A stretch of DNA of 64,000 bases. Source: Poindextera sp041691315. Its GTDB lineage: Bacteria; Pseudomonadota; Alphaproteobacteria; Caulobacterales; Caulobacteraceae. This document shows positions 8,080 to 16,822 of the stretch, in pieces. The notes beneath the pieces were generated by a model. It did no database searches. It had not been told where the DNA came from and saw only the letters and a program-made list of their open reading frames with translations. Both the position numbers and the translations under genes were made by a program. Position 1 is the stretch's first letter. Every line of letters starts with the position of its first letter. The stretch covers positions 1 to 64,000 of the forward strand of contig JBEPUW010000005.1 of assembly GCA_041691315.1 (NCBI GenBank). The letters run 5' to 3'.

Positions 8080-8952
8080 TCAAGCCTGTTGGACGCTCGC
8101 GTCCAGCCAGGCGATCAGGTCGGCCTCGACCTGGTCGCGGCAGGTTTCGTTGAACAGCTCGTGCCGGGCGTCCGGATAAACCCGGTGGTCGATCCGCCCG
8201 AGACCGGCGGCCCGGTAGCTTTCGATCAGGGCGCGGGTGAAGGCCTGGTCCGGTCCGGTGACCGGATCGCGTTGGCCGGAGATGACGTAGATCGGCAGAG
8301 TCTTGCGAACCTGCGCCAGGCGCGGATCGCTCCTGGCCGAAGCGCCCAGTTCGAATATGGATTGCATGGAGGCTTCGTCGAGGTCGAAGCCGCACAGCGG
8401 GTCGGCGACATAGGCGTCCACCTCGGCCTCGTCGCGCGACAGCCAGTCGAAGCGCGTGCGGCCGGGCTCGAACGCCGCGTTCAGCCCTCCCAGCGACACC
8501 GGTCCGCCGCCGCTGAGCATGGCCGCCAGCAGCTGATCGAGCGCTGCCGTGCCGCTGAGCACCAGGCCGGCCAGATCGTGAGCGTGTTCCAGGAGGTAGA
8601 GCTGGGCGGCGAAGGACCCCATGCTGTGCCCCAGCAGGACCAGCGGCTTGCCCGGCAGGTCACGCCTGGCCACGGCGCTCAGCGCCGCCATGTCCTCGAC
8701 AACGGCCTGGAATCCACCCGGTCCGAACGAGCCAAGACCATGAACGGCGGCGGACTGGCCGTGACCGCGGTGGTCGCCGCCATAGACCGCATATCCCGCC
8801 GCGTTGAGGCCGCGCGCTAGGCGGCCATACCGCGCGAAGTGCTCCGCCATGCCGTGGGCGATCTGCACGATGGCCTTCGGTTCGCCGGTCGGCAGCGACC
8901 GCCAGGCGGCGAGCGCCGCGCCGTCCGAAGCCGTGAGAGTGAACGGTTGCAT
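8080..8952 (-). CDS. Alpha/beta hydrolase, monoacylglycerol lipase / lysophospholipase type
   Basis: Serine hydrolase of 290 residues. The oxyanion segment A-H-G-M-A-E-H, the G-D-H-R-G-H-G-Q-S loop, the nucleophile elbow G-H-S-M-G-S, the acid S-G-Q-R-D-P-V and the base histidine in D-A-R-H-E-L match the lysophospholipase (Hydrolase_4) family, which cleaves monoacylglycerols or lysophospholipids. Start at ATG 8952 gives the usual N-terminus; longer frames upstream lack family similarity. No signal peptide, so probably cytoplasmic or membrane-associated. Confidence 0.85.
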   Translation of the reverse strand: MQPFTLTASDGAALAAWRSLPTGEPKAIVQIAHGMAEHFARYGRLARGLNAAGYAVYGGDHRGHGQSAAVHGLGSFGPGGFQAVVEDMAALSAVARRDLPGKPLVLLGHSMGSFAAQLYLLEHAHDLAGLVLSGTAALDQLLAAMLSGGGPVSLGGLNAAFEPGRTRFDWLSRDEAEVDAYVADPLCGFDLDEASMQSIFELGASARSDPRLAQVRKTLPIYVISGQRDPVTGPDQAFTRALIESYRAAGLGRIDHRVYPDARHELFNETCRDQVEADLIAWLDASVQQA

Positions 8953-9104
8953 TGGCTTGTCCTGGGTTATCGATTGGCCGCGAACCTTGGTTGATCCACC
9001 CGGCTGGTCAAGCACGGGCTTGCTTTCCGGCGCGGGCGCTTGTGAAACTTGGGCCGATCATCCGCCTGGTGACTCGCAACTGGCGGAACGGAAGGAGGCC
9101 GAAC

Positions 9105-9560
9105 ATGCTCTGGCCCATCGTCGTCGCCTGGCTTCACTATATCGGCGTCATGCTGTTCCTCGCCTGTCTGCTGGGCGAGCATCTGGTTCTGAAGGCCGAA
9201 CCGACCCTGGCCCAGGCCAAGACCCTGCAGATACTGGACGGAACCTATGGCGGCGCGGCGACCGTGGTCCTGATCACCGGGATCGCGCGCATGTATCTGG
9301 AGAAGGGCGTCGGCTACTATCTGCACGACGCCGCCTTCCACATCCTGGTCGCCCTGTTCGTGATCATCGGCCTCTTATCGGCCTATCCGACCATGATCTT
9401 CATCCGCTGGCGCAAGATCATCGGCGCCGGCCAGACGCCCGTGCTCGCGCCCGGCCAGTTCAAACGCATCCAGATGATGCTGCGCACCGAGATGCTCCTG
9501 CTGCTGATCGCGCCGCTCTTCGCCACCGGCATGGCGCACGGCTGGCTGACCTTTCGCTAA
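9105..9560 (+). CDS. DUF2214-family membrane protein
   Basis: Integral membrane protein of 151 residues with four hydrophobic helices (about 5-25, 45-65, 80-100, 125-145) and the family-like segments L-H-Y-I-G-V-M and D-G-T-Y-G-G-A-A-T-V-V-L-I-T-G. Start ATG 9105 lies behind GGAGG; longer reading upstream is not hydrophobic. Function of the family is not known. Confidence 0.75.
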   Translation: MLWPIVVAWLHYIGVMLFLACLLGEHLVLKAEPTLAQAKTLQILDGTYGGAATVVLITGIARMYLEKGVGYYLHDAAFHILVALFVIIGLLSAYPTMIFIRWRKIIGAGQTPVLAPGQFKRIQMMLRTEMLLLLIAPLFATGMAHGWLTFR

Positions 9561-9611
9561 GCGTGGCGTCAAGCCCTTCGCGCGGGACGGGAGTCGCCTA
9601 TATCATCGGGC

Positions 9612-11486
9612 ATGGCTGACGACCTCGCCCCACCGCTGATCGGCATCGCCGTGATCAAGGATCACGTGCGTCGGCTGCCTGACGCGCCGGGCGTCTATCG
9701 CATGCTCGGCGACGAGGGCGAGGTGCTTTATGTCGGCAAGGCGCGCAGCTTGAAGAAGCGCGTCAGCCAGTACGCGCAAGGCCGCGCCCACACCCAGTGG
9801 GTGGCGCACATGATCCACCTGACCCGGACGATGGAGTTCGTCACCACCGAGACCGAGACCGAGGCGCTGCTGCTTGAGATCAACCTGATCAAGCAGCTGA
9901 AGCCGCGCTTCAATGTGCAGCTGCGCGACGACAAGAGTTTTCCGGAAATCCTCATCCGCCGCGACCATCGCGCCGCCCAGATCCGCAAACACCGCGGCGC
10001 CCACACCATTCCCGGCGACTATTTCGGCCCCTTCGCCTCCGCCTGGGCGGTCAACCGCACGGTCAACAGCCTGCAGAAGGCGTTTCTGCTGCGCTCCTGC
10101 TCCGACAGTGTGTTCGAAAGCCGCACGCGGCCCTGCATGCTGCACCAGATCAAACGCTGTTCGGCGCCGTGCGTGAACCTGGTCAGCCCGGAGGAATATG
10201 ACCAGCTGGTCGAACAGGCGCACGACTTCCTGCGCGGCAAGAGCCGTGCGGTGATGACCGGCCTGGCCAGCCAGATGAGCGAGGCGGCCGAAGAGATGGA
10301 GTTCGAGCGCGCCGCGCGCCTGCGCGACCGCATCCGCGCCCTGTCGTCGGTCAGCCAGGACCAGTCGATCAACCCGGTCGGGGTCACCGAGGCCGACGTG
10401 TTCGCCGTCCATGCCGAAGGTGGCCAGGCCTGCGTCCAGGTCTTCTTCTTCCGCGCCGGGCAGAATTGGGGCAACCGCGCCTATTTCCCGCGCATCGCCA
10501 ACACCATCGAGGCGGCCGACGAAGAGCCGGGCATCCTCGACGCCTTCCTGGGCCAGTTCTACGACAGCCAGGCGATTCCGCGGCTGATCCTGCTCTCCCA
10601 CGACGTGCCCAACCGCGAACTGCTGGCCGAGGCCTTTGCCTTGAAGACCGGTCGCAAGGTGGAGATCGCCAAACCGGTGCGCGGCGAAAAGCGCGACCTG
10701 GTCGCCCACGCCCTGACCAATGCCCGTGAGGCGCTGGGCCGGAAGATGGCCGAGAGCTCGGCGCAGGGAAAACTGCTGGCCGGGGTCTGCGAGGTGTTCG
10801 GGCTGGAGGGTCAGCCGGAACGGATCGAGGTCTATGACAATTCACACATCATGGGCACCAACGCGGTCGGGGGCATGATCGTGGCGGGGCCGGACGGCTT
10901 CCAGAAGAACCAGTACCGCAAGTTCAACATCAAGAGCACCGAGCTTACCCCCGGCGACGACTACGGCATGATGCGCGAGGTGCTGCGCCGCCGCTTCGCC
11001 CGGCTGGTCAAGGAAGAGGAGGCCGGCGAGCCGACGCCGCGCCCGGACCTGGTGCTGATTGACGGCGGCGCCGGCCAGCTGCAGGCGGCGACCGATGTGA
11101 TGGCCGATCTGGGCGTCGACGACATCGTGGTGGTCGGCGTCGCCAAGGGGCCGGACCGCGACGCGGGCCTGGAGCGCTTCTTCATGCCCGGCAAGACGCC
11201 GTTCATGCTCGAGCCGAAGAGCCCGATCCTCTACTACCTGCAGCGCTTGCGCGACGAGGCGCACCGCTTCGCCATCGGCACCCACCGGGTGCGGCGCAAG
11301 ATGGAGATGACCAGGAACCCGCTCGACGAGATCGAAGGGGTGGGGCCGGGCAAGAAGCGCGCGCTGCTGCACGCCTTCGGCTCGGCGCGGGGCGTCAGCC
11401 GCGCCTCGGCCAGTGATCTGGTCAAGGTCGACGGGATCAGCGCGCCGCTCGCCGAGCGCATCTTCGGATTTTTCCGTAAAAGCTGA
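9612..11486 (+). CDS. uvrC: Excinuclease ABC subunit C
   Basis: Nucleotide-excision-repair nuclease that makes the 3' and 5' incisions around lesions handed over by UvrB. Order of domains: GIY-YIG nuclease at about residues 20-100 (G-V-Y-R-M ... V-L-Y-V-G-K-A), Cys-rich linker (R-P-C-M-L-H-Q-I-K-R-C-S-A-P-C), UVR motif (F-E-R-A-A-R-L-R-D-R-I), RNase H-like 5' nuclease (Y-D-N-S-H ... D-G-G-A-G-Q-L) and C-terminal helix-hairpin-helix pairs. Length 624 is normal. pgsA follows after 17 bp, the usual alphaproteobacterial pairing. No LexA box was seen upstream. Confidence 0.97.
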   Translation: MADDLAPPLIGIAVIKDHVRRLPDAPGVYRMLGDEGEVLYVGKARSLKKRVSQYAQGRAHTQWVAHMIHLTRTMEFVTTETETEALLLEINLIKQLKPRFNVQLRDDKSFPEILIRRDHRAAQIRKHRGAHTIPGDYFGPFASAWAVNRTVNSLQKAFLLRSCSDSVFESRTRPCMLHQIKRCSAPCVNLVSPEEYDQLVEQAHDFLRGKSRAVMTGLASQMSEAAEEMEFERAARLRDRIRALSSVSQDQSINPVGVTEADVFAVHAEGGQACVQVFFFRAGQNWGNRAYFPRIANTIEAADEEPGILDAFLGQFYDSQAIPRLILLSHDVPNRELLAEAFALKTGRKVEIAKPVRGEKRDLVAHALTNAREALGRKMAESSAQGKLLAGVCEVFGLEGQPERIEVYDNSHIMGTNAVGGMIVAGPDGFQKNQYRKFNIKSTELTPGDDYGMMREVLRRRFARLVKEEEAGEPTPRPDLVLIDGGAGQLQAATDVMADLGVDDIVVVGVAKGPDRDAGLERFFMPGKTPFMLEPKSPILYYLQRLRDEAHRFAIGTHRVRRKMEMTRNPLDEIEGVGPGKKRALLHAFGSARGVSRASASDLVKVDGISAPLAERIFGFFRKS

Positions 11487-11503
11487 AGGGCTGAGGACCG
11501 CGC

Positions 11504-12118
11504 ATGAAGCACCTGCCCAACCTGCTCACCGTCGCGCGCCTGGTGTTGTCGTTTGCGATGTTCGCCGCCCTGGTGACCATCGGGGCGGCCGAGCACGGCG
11601 CTCCGGTGCCTCCCGAGCTTGGTCTCAGCTTGGCCTGGTTCTCGGTGATCGCCTTCGTGGTCGCCAGCGTCACCGACTATCTCGACGGCTGGCTGGCCCG
11701 GCGCTGGGGTGTGACCAGCCTGGCCGGCGCCATTCTCGACCCGATCGCCGACAAGATCCTGGTCTGCGGCGCCATCATCGGCCTGATGATCGTCGGCCTG
11801 CCCTATATGTTCGGCGCGCTGGGCGGGCTGATCCTGTTTCGCGAATTCGCCGTCTCGGCGCTCCGTGAGGTTCTGGCGCCGCGGGGGATCAAGCTGCCGG
11901 TGACCTTCCTGGCCAAGACCAAGACCACCCTGCAGCTGGTGGCGCTCGCCGCGCTGATGATCCTCTGGTTCTGGCCGGCATGGGGCGTTCACGTTTCGCT
12001 CGACAACCTGCGCTACGCCTGGGAAGCCGCCCAGATGCTCCTGGTCCTGGCCACCGCCGTCACCCTCTGGACCGGCGCCCAGTACGGCCGCGCGGCGGCG
12101 AAGGCGCTCAGGACATAG
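11504..12118 (+). CDS. pgsA: CDP-diacylglycerol-glycerol-3-phosphate 3-phosphatidyltransferase
   Basis: Inner-membrane enzyme making phosphatidylglycerophosphate, the committed step to phosphatidylglycerol and cardiolipin. The CDP-alcohol phosphotransferase signature is complete: D-Y-L-D-G-W-L-A-R, then G, then D-P-I-A-D-K, at about residues 57-85. Several membrane helices, 204 residues, standard length. Lies 17 bp after uvrC, probably co-transcribed, and overlaps the convergent pirin gene by 11 bases at the 3' end. Confidence 0.95.
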   Translation: MKHLPNLLTVARLVLSFAMFAALVTIGAAEHGAPVPPELGLSLAWFSVIAFVVASVTDYLDGWLARRWGVTSLAGAILDPIADKILVCGAIIGLMIVGLPYMFGALGGLILFREFAVSALREVLAPRGIKLPVTFLAKTKTTLQLVALAALMILWFWPAWGVHVSLDNLRYAWEAAQMLLVLATAVTLWTGAQYGRAAAKALRT

Positions 12119-13010
12119 AGGGCGGCGCCGGAGGCGGGGTATCCTCCGGCAGGGGGATGAATTCGTCGTGGTCGTGGGGCGGGAGCGGGATGCGGCCGGC
12201 CTTCCAGTCAGCCTTGGCCTGTTCGATGCGGTCCAGCGAGGACGAGACGAAGTTCCAATAAAGGTGCCGCTCGCCAAGCGGCTCGCCGCCCAGCAGCATG
12301 ATCACCGACGGCTCCAGCGCCTTGAACACCACCGTGTCGCCGGGCGTGAACACCAGCATGTGGCCGGCCTCGTAGCGGAAACCGTCCACCTCGACAGCGC
12401 CCGAGACCAGGAAGGCCGCCCGGTCGGGATGTTCCGCCGGCAGCCCGGCCTCAGCCCCGGCCACCAGCTCCCAGTGCACGTAGAACATCGGTGAATGGGT
12501 CTTCACCGCCGCCTTGGCGCCGAAGGCCTCGCCGGCGATCAGCCGCGCCTTCAGGCCGGTGGTTTCGTAATAGGGCAGGTCGCTCGGCCCCGAATGGTGG
12601 GCGAAGGCCGGGGCGATCTCTTCCATCGAGTCTGGCAGGGCGACCCAGGCCTGGATGCCGTTCATCAGGCCGCCATGCTCGCGGATCAGCCCGTCGAAAC
12701 GCTCGGAATGGCTGATGCCGCGCCCGGCGGTCATCCAGTTGACCTCGCCCGGCCGGATCTGCTGGTCGGTGCCCAGGCTGTCCTGGTGGCGCATCTCACC
12801 GGCGAACAGATAGGTGACGGTGGAGAGGCCGATGTGCGGATGCGGCCGCACGTCGGTGGAACGCGGCACGCCGGCCGGCATCTGCACCGGGCCCATATGG
12901 TCGAAGAAGACGAACGGACCGACCATTCGCCGCTTGGCGAACGGCAGCACGCGGCCGACCTCGAAACCACCAAGATCGCGGCGGCGGGCGTCGATGACGA
13001 GTTCGATCAT
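12108..13010 (-). CDS. Pirin-family protein
   Basis: Bicupin protein of 300 residues. The N-terminal pirin domain carries the metal-binding H-P-H-I-G-L and the nearby H/E residues of the F-A-G-E-M-R-H-Q-D strand, with the W-M-T-A-G-R-G-I-S-H-S-E signature; the C-terminal pirin domain follows. Bacterial relatives act as quercetinase-like dioxygenases or bind metabolic enzymes; which applies here is not visible. Divergent from the FAD oxidoreductase that follows. Confidence 0.93.
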   Translation of the reverse strand: MIELVIDARRRDLGGFEVGRVLPFAKRRMVGPFVFFDHMGPVQMPAGVPRSTDVRPHPHIGLSTVTYLFAGEMRHQDSLGTDQQIRPGEVNWMTAGRGISHSERFDGLIREHGGLMNGIQAWVALPDSMEEIAPAFAHHSGPSDLPYYETTGLKARLIAGEAFGAKAAVKTHSPMFYVHWELVAGAEAGLPAEHPDRAAFLVSGAVEVDGFRYEAGHMLVFTPGDTVVFKALEPSVIMLLGGEPLGERHLYWNFVSSSLDRIEQAKADWKAGRIPLPPHDHDEFIPLPEDTPPPAPPSMS

Positions 13011-13095
13011 GGCTGCTGCCTCCTGGCGCCCCTCAGATAAGCGACCGCTGTGACAAGCGAAACCATGGCTATGGGCGGTTCGGCGTCAATGGGTT

Positions 13096-14241
13096 ATGGC
13101 CGGGCGGATGGCCGGGAGCACGATTCCGTACGATTTCGACGCCGTGGTGGTTGGCGCGGGCGCGGTCGGCCTGGCGTGCGGCTTTGCGCTGGCGCAGCGC
13201 GGCTTGTCGGTCGCGGTCCTGGAAAAGGGCTCGACCATTGGACAGGGCGTCTCCTCGCGCAATTCCGAGGTGATCCACGCCGGGCTCTACTATCCCACAG
13301 GCTCGCTGAAGGCGCGGTTCTGCGTCGAGGGCCGGCGCCGGCTGTACAGGTTCCTCGAAAGCCACGGCGTCAACCACATCCGCTGCGGCAAGCTGGTGGT
13401 CGCCACCGAAGCCGACGAGATCGCCCGGGTGGAGGCGATCGGCGTGCAGGCGGCGGAGAACGGCGTCGAGGGCATGAGCGAACTGACCGGCGCCCAGGCG
13501 CGGGTGCTGGAGCCGGAACTGAACGCGGTGATGGCGCTGCACTCCACCCAAAGCGGCCTGTTCGACAGCCACGGCTACATGCTGGCCTTAGCCGGCGAGA
13601 TCGAGGATCGCGGCGGCGCTGTGGTGGTCGAGACGCCGTTCGAAGGCGCCGAGGGCCTGGCCGGCGGCGGCTTTCGCGTGCGTGCCGGCGGGGCCGAACC
13701 GACCGATCTGACTTGCCGGCTGCTGGTCATCGCCGCCGGCCTGGGCGCCCAGGACGCGGCGGCGAGGATCGCGGCCTATCCGGCCGACCGCATTCCCAAA
13801 CTGCATTATGGCAAGGGGGTCTATTTCGCGCTGGCCGGCCGGCCGCCGTTCCAGCGGCTGATCTATCCGCCGCCGATCGCCGGCGCGCTGGGCGTGCATT
13901 ACCGCAAGGACCTGGGCGGGCAGGGGCGGTTCGGACCCGACCTGGCCTTCGTCGATCACGAGGACTACAGCGTCGACCCCGCCCGGGCGGCGGGGTTCGC
14001 GGCCTACATTCGCCGCTTCTGGCCGGGGCTGCCGGACGGCGCGCTCAGCCCCGACTATGCCGGCATCCGGCCGAAGCTGCACGGTCCCGGCGAGCCGCAG
14101 CCGGACTTCCGCCTCGACGGCGCCGACCAACATGGATTGCCCGGCCTGATGGCCCTGTTCGGCATCGAGAGCCCCGGCCTGACCAGTTCGCTGGCCATCG
14201 GCGAGGCGGTCGCCGATCGGCTGGCTGGGCAGGGGGCCTAG
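13096..14241 (+). CDS. FAD-dependent oxidoreductase, L-2-hydroxyglutarate oxidase-like
   Basis: DAO-superfamily flavoenzyme of 381 residues. The Rossmann motif V-V-V-G-A-G-A-V-G-L-A-C starts near residue 17; S-S-R-N-S-E-V-I-H-A-G-L-Y-Y and S-H-G-Y-M are characteristic of the L-2-hydroxyglutarate oxidase (LhgO) branch, which removes L-2-hydroxyglutarate. The C-terminal F-G-I-E-S-P-G-L-T-S-S-L-A-I-G motif is intact. ATG 13096 or 13108 could be the start. A glycosyltransferase gene follows after 6 bp, so co-transcription is likely though functionally unexplained. Confidence 0.85.
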   Translation: MAGRMAGSTIPYDFDAVVVGAGAVGLACGFALAQRGLSVAVLEKGSTIGQGVSSRNSEVIHAGLYYPTGSLKARFCVEGRRRLYRFLESHGVNHIRCGKLVVATEADEIARVEAIGVQAAENGVEGMSELTGAQARVLEPELNAVMALHSTQSGLFDSHGYMLALAGEIEDRGGAVVVETPFEGAEGLAGGGFRVRAGGAEPTDLTCRLLVIAAGLGAQDAAARIAAYPADRIPKLHYGKGVYFALAGRPPFQRLIYPPPIAGALGVHYRKDLGGQGRFGPDLAFVDHEDYSVDPARAAGFAAYIRRFWPGLPDGALSPDYAGIRPKLHGPGEPQPDFRLDGADQHGLPGLMALFGIESPGLTSSLAIGEAVADRLAGQGA

Positions 14242-14247
14242 ATCGCC

Positions 14248-15306
14248 GTGGTGCTGATCGTCCATGCCGCGAACTTTCGCCTGCGTCCCAAGGGCGCCTT
14301 TCAGAACAATGTCGAACGCAAACTCAGCAACGGACTGATCCGCAACGGCCACCAGGTGCTCAATTTTGGGGATCGCGACGCGGCCATGGCCGGCTCGCCT
14401 CTTGGACCGCACCGGTTCGGCGGCGCCGCCTACGCCAACCGGATGCTGCGCGACCTGTGCATCGACGTCCGGCCCGACGTGCTGATCCTCGGTCAGACTG
14501 ATGTCATCCGCCCCCAGACGGTCGCCGCCATCCGCGCCCGGCTGCCCGCAATGCGGGTTCTGCAGTGGAGCGTCGATCCCCTGTTTGAATCGGGCAATCT
14601 CGCCTGGCTGGAGCAAAATTTGCCCGTGGTGGACGCGAGCCTGGTTACCACTGCGGGGCCGCCGCTTGGGCCGCTTGCCAGGCGGGGTCAGCGGTTAGGG
14701 TTTCTGCCCAATCCGGTGGATTTCTCCATAGAGTACGGGACGAACCACCTGCAGGCCGACTTGGCGTTCGATATTTTCTATGCCTGCGGAAATCCGGCTG
14801 AGCCGCTTCGCGAGGTCTGTGGGCGGTTCTGGAACATGGATGACTTCATGGGCGAGCTGCTGAGCGCCCTACCGACCATCCGCCCGAAGCTGGCCGGGCT
14901 GATGGGCCACAAGGGCCTGGGCGGCGCGGCCTATCAGGAGGCGCTGGAATCGGCGGCCATCGGCCTCAACATCAGCCGCCGCGGCGACCAGTTCCTCTAC
15001 AGTTCCGATCGCCTGGCCCATCTTGCCGGCAACGGCCTGGCGGTGATGATCGAGCGCGCCACCGGCTATGACCAGCTGTTCTCCGACGACGAGATGGTCT
15101 TCTTCTCGAGCCTTGAGGAAGCGATCGCCGCCGTCGACCGGCTGGTCAAGGACCCGGCCCACCGCATGGCCGTCGCCGGCGCCGGCCGCGCCCGCTATCA
15201 CGACCTGTTCAACGAGCGCCGCATCGCCCAGTACGTGCTCGACGTGGCGCTCGACCGCCTCGACCCGGCCGCCTATCCCTGGCCGACGCTGTATGCGCCG
15301 GGTTAG
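14248..15306 (+). CDS. Glycosyltransferase, CgeB-like (GT-B fold)
   Basis: Protein of 352 residues starting at GTG 14248. The C-terminal part has the layout of GT-B enzymes and of CgeB-type proteins: G-L-N-I-S-R-R-G-D-Q-F-L-Y-S-S-D-R-L near residue 240, followed by the G-N-G-L-A-V-M-I-E region and a helix-rich tail. N-terminal part resembles a Rossmann-like acceptor domain. Immediately followed by a second glycosyltransferase, whose GTG abuts its stop, so the pair probably decorates the same surface glycan. Donor and acceptor unknown. Confidence 0.72.
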   Translation: MVLIVHAANFRLRPKGAFQNNVERKLSNGLIRNGHQVLNFGDRDAAMAGSPLGPHRFGGAAYANRMLRDLCIDVRPDVLILGQTDVIRPQTVAAIRARLPAMRVLQWSVDPLFESGNLAWLEQNLPVVDASLVTTAGPPLGPLARRGQRLGFLPNPVDFSIEYGTNHLQADLAFDIFYACGNPAEPLREVCGRFWNMDDFMGELLSALPTIRPKLAGLMGHKGLGGAAYQEALESAAIGLNISRRGDQFLYSSDRLAHLAGNGLAVMIERATGYDQLFSDDEMVFFSSLEEAIAAVDRLVKDPAHRMAVAGAGRARYHDLFNERRIAQYVLDVALDRLDPAAYPWPTLYAPG

Positions 15307-16350
15307 GTGGCCAGCCCCCGCATCCTCAACTTGATGCTCGCCCCCGCCGCCGGTGGGCTAGAATCCATGGCGCTGAACTATCACCGCGCGCTGGAGGCCC
15401 ATGGCGCCCAGGTACTTTCGGTAGGCATAGCGGGAAGCTGGTTCGACCAGGCCCTGGCCGAGCGCTCGGGCGGATTCGCCGGCCTCAAGCCTGCCAGCCC
15501 GATCGATCCACGCCTGGGCTGGGCCTTGGCCCGACTCGCCCGGTCATTCGCCCCCCACGTCGTCCTGGCCCACGGCTCGCGCGGCGCCGCCCTGGCGGTC
15601 CAGGCGCTGTCGCGTCAGCCCGGCCGGATCGCCGCCGTCGTGCACAATTTCCGCGCCCGCCGCGCCATCACTCGCACGGCCCTGGCGATCTGCGTCAGCC
15701 CCGCCGTCGGCGCCGACGTGCGGGCGCGGTTTCCGGTCGTCCCCGTCGCGGTGGTGGAGAACTTCGCGCCGCTGTCGCGGACCGCGCCGCGCGCGGTCAT
15801 GGCCGACCCGCCGCACATCGGCACGCTCGGCCGGCTGCACGTGGAGAAGGGCTTCGACATCCTGCTGGACGCGGCCGCGCTGTTGCGCGACAGCGGCCGC
15901 GCCTTCTGCCTCAGCATCGCCGGCGAAGGCCCGGCGGCCGCCGATCTGCAGGCGCAGACGGCCCGGTTGGGTCTGACCGCGCAGGTCGACTTCCCCGGCT
16001 GGATCAGCCCGCCCGAGCGGTTGCTGTCGCAACTCGACCTCTTCGTCTGCTCGTCGCGGACGGAATCCTTCGGCCTGGTGGTCATTGAGGCCATGGCCGC
16101 CGGGGCGCCGGTGGTGGCGACCGACATCGAGGGTCCGCGCATCCTGCTGGGTGAGGGCCGCTATGGCCGGCTGGTCCCACCCGAGGCGCCGGTGGCGCTA
16201 GCCGATGCGATGGCCGCGGCGCTGGACGACCGCCAAGCCTCGCTCGACATGGCCCGGCTGGCCCAGGCCGAGGCGATCGCGCCCTATGACATGGACGCCG
16301 GCGGGACGCGCTTGTGGGCCGCGCTCATCCCCTTGCTTGAAGGCCGCTGA
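15307..16350 (+). CDS. Glycosyltransferase family 4 (GT1/GT4-type)
   Basis: Retaining GT-B enzyme of 347 residues. N-terminal G-G-L-E-S-M-A-L-N-Y acceptor motif, central I-G-T-L-G-R-L-H-V-E-K-G-F-D-I-L strand and the donor-binding E-S-F-G-L-V-V-I-E-A-M-A-A-G-A-P-V motif with the E-x7-E pair are all present. Begins at GTG directly after the previous stop, hence translationally coupled to it. Likely adds a sugar to a lipid-linked or surface glycan. Confidence 0.88.
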   Translation: MASPRILNLMLAPAAGGLESMALNYHRALEAHGAQVLSVGIAGSWFDQALAERSGGFAGLKPASPIDPRLGWALARLARSFAPHVVLAHGSRGAALAVQALSRQPGRIAAVVHNFRARRAITRTALAICVSPAVGADVRARFPVVPVAVVENFAPLSRTAPRAVMADPPHIGTLGRLHVEKGFDILLDAAALLRDSGRAFCLSIAGEGPAAADLQAQTARLGLTAQVDFPGWISPPERLLSQLDLFVCSSRTESFGLVVIEAMAAGAPVVATDIEGPRILLGEGRYGRLVPPEAPVALADAMAAALDDRQASLDMARLAQAEAIAPYDMDAGGTRLWAALIPLLEGR

Positions 16351-16381
16351 CCTTGCCCCTATAACCCAGCGCCCTCGGTTA

Positions 16382-16455
16382 GGCTGGGTAGCTCAGATGG
16401 TTAGAGCGGTGGATTCATAACCCACAGGTCGGCGGTTCGATCCCGCCCCCAGCTA
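16382..16455 (+). tRNA. tRNA-Met (CAU), elongator type
   Basis: Complete cloverleaf of 74 nt: acceptor stem GGCTGGG/CCCAGCT (first pair G-U), D arm GCTC/GAGC, anticodon loop TTCATAA, T arm GGCGG-TTCGATC-CCGCC, discriminator A. The features are those of elongator Met rather than initiator tRNA (no three G-C pairs at the anticodon stem end). The anticodon stem carries an A-C mismatch at its base next to the loop. The sequence continues CCG, so CCA is not encoded; the copy of the 3' half at 21565 does continue CCA. The gene is the attachment site of the downstream island. Confidence 0.93.
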
Positions 16456-16457
16456 CC
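16414..16457 (+). repeat. Left attachment repeat (attL), within tRNA-Met
   Basis: 44 bases from TTCATAACCC to AGCTACC, identical to 21565-21608. Covers anticodon loop to acceptor stem, so integration regenerates an intact tRNA. Confidence 0.9.
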
Positions 16458-16502
16458 GGCAATTTCAATGACTTAGCCAAGCCAAGGCCGTTCGCTGGGT
16501 CG

Positions 16503-16524
16503 AATGGGGCACACATGGGGCACA
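16503..16524 (+). repeat. Terminal TGGGGCAC repeat, left end
   Basis: AATGGGGCAC followed by ACATGGGGCACA: two copies of ATGGGGCAC 11 bp apart. The same arrangement with two mismatches is at 21423-21444 near the other end. Location inside both ends suggests integrase arm-binding sites. Confidence 0.6.
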
Positions 16525-16544
16525 AAGCGGCGGCAAAACGCACG

Positions 16545-16822
16545 TTAGAAGTCTGCGAGCCGAATGGTCACCGTGTCGCCCAGGACCTGCCAAGCCAACT
16601 TGAAAATTGGCCCATTGTGGATTGGCTGAAACGATCCTGCGCGGTTCGCCGCATTGCCATCTATGGGATCGCCCTCGAGATGGGCCGTCTCCTTCAGCCG
16701 ACGATTAACGCGCGCCAGTGTCGCGGAAGCTCCGGATGTTGCGGAAGGATCTGATCGACAAACCGGCGCACGTTGGGCGCGACGACGACCTCAAAGCCGC
16801 CCGGCGGTCTTGCGATATTCAT
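16545..16822 (-). pseudogene. Frameshifted small toxin-like gene downstream of Panacea gene
   Basis: ATG 16822 overlaps the TGA of the Panacea gene (ATGA), the layout of a coupled toxin-antitoxin pair. The frame opens with M-N-I-A-R-P-P-G-G-F-E-V-V-V-A-P-N-V-R-R-F and stops at residue 42, after H-W-R-A. In another frame, coding resumes at once (V-N-R-R-L-K-E-T-A-H-L-E-G) and runs to TAA at 16545 ending in W-Q-V-L-G-D-T-V-T-I-R-L-A-D-F. Joined, the product would be about 92 residues, a typical small-toxin size. No family is recognised; toxin identity is inferred from position beside Panacea. Confidence 0.5.

Noticed and set aside
9560..9612. SOS (LexA) box upstream of uvrC
   Set aside because: No GTTC-N7-GTTC or related motif could be found in the region.
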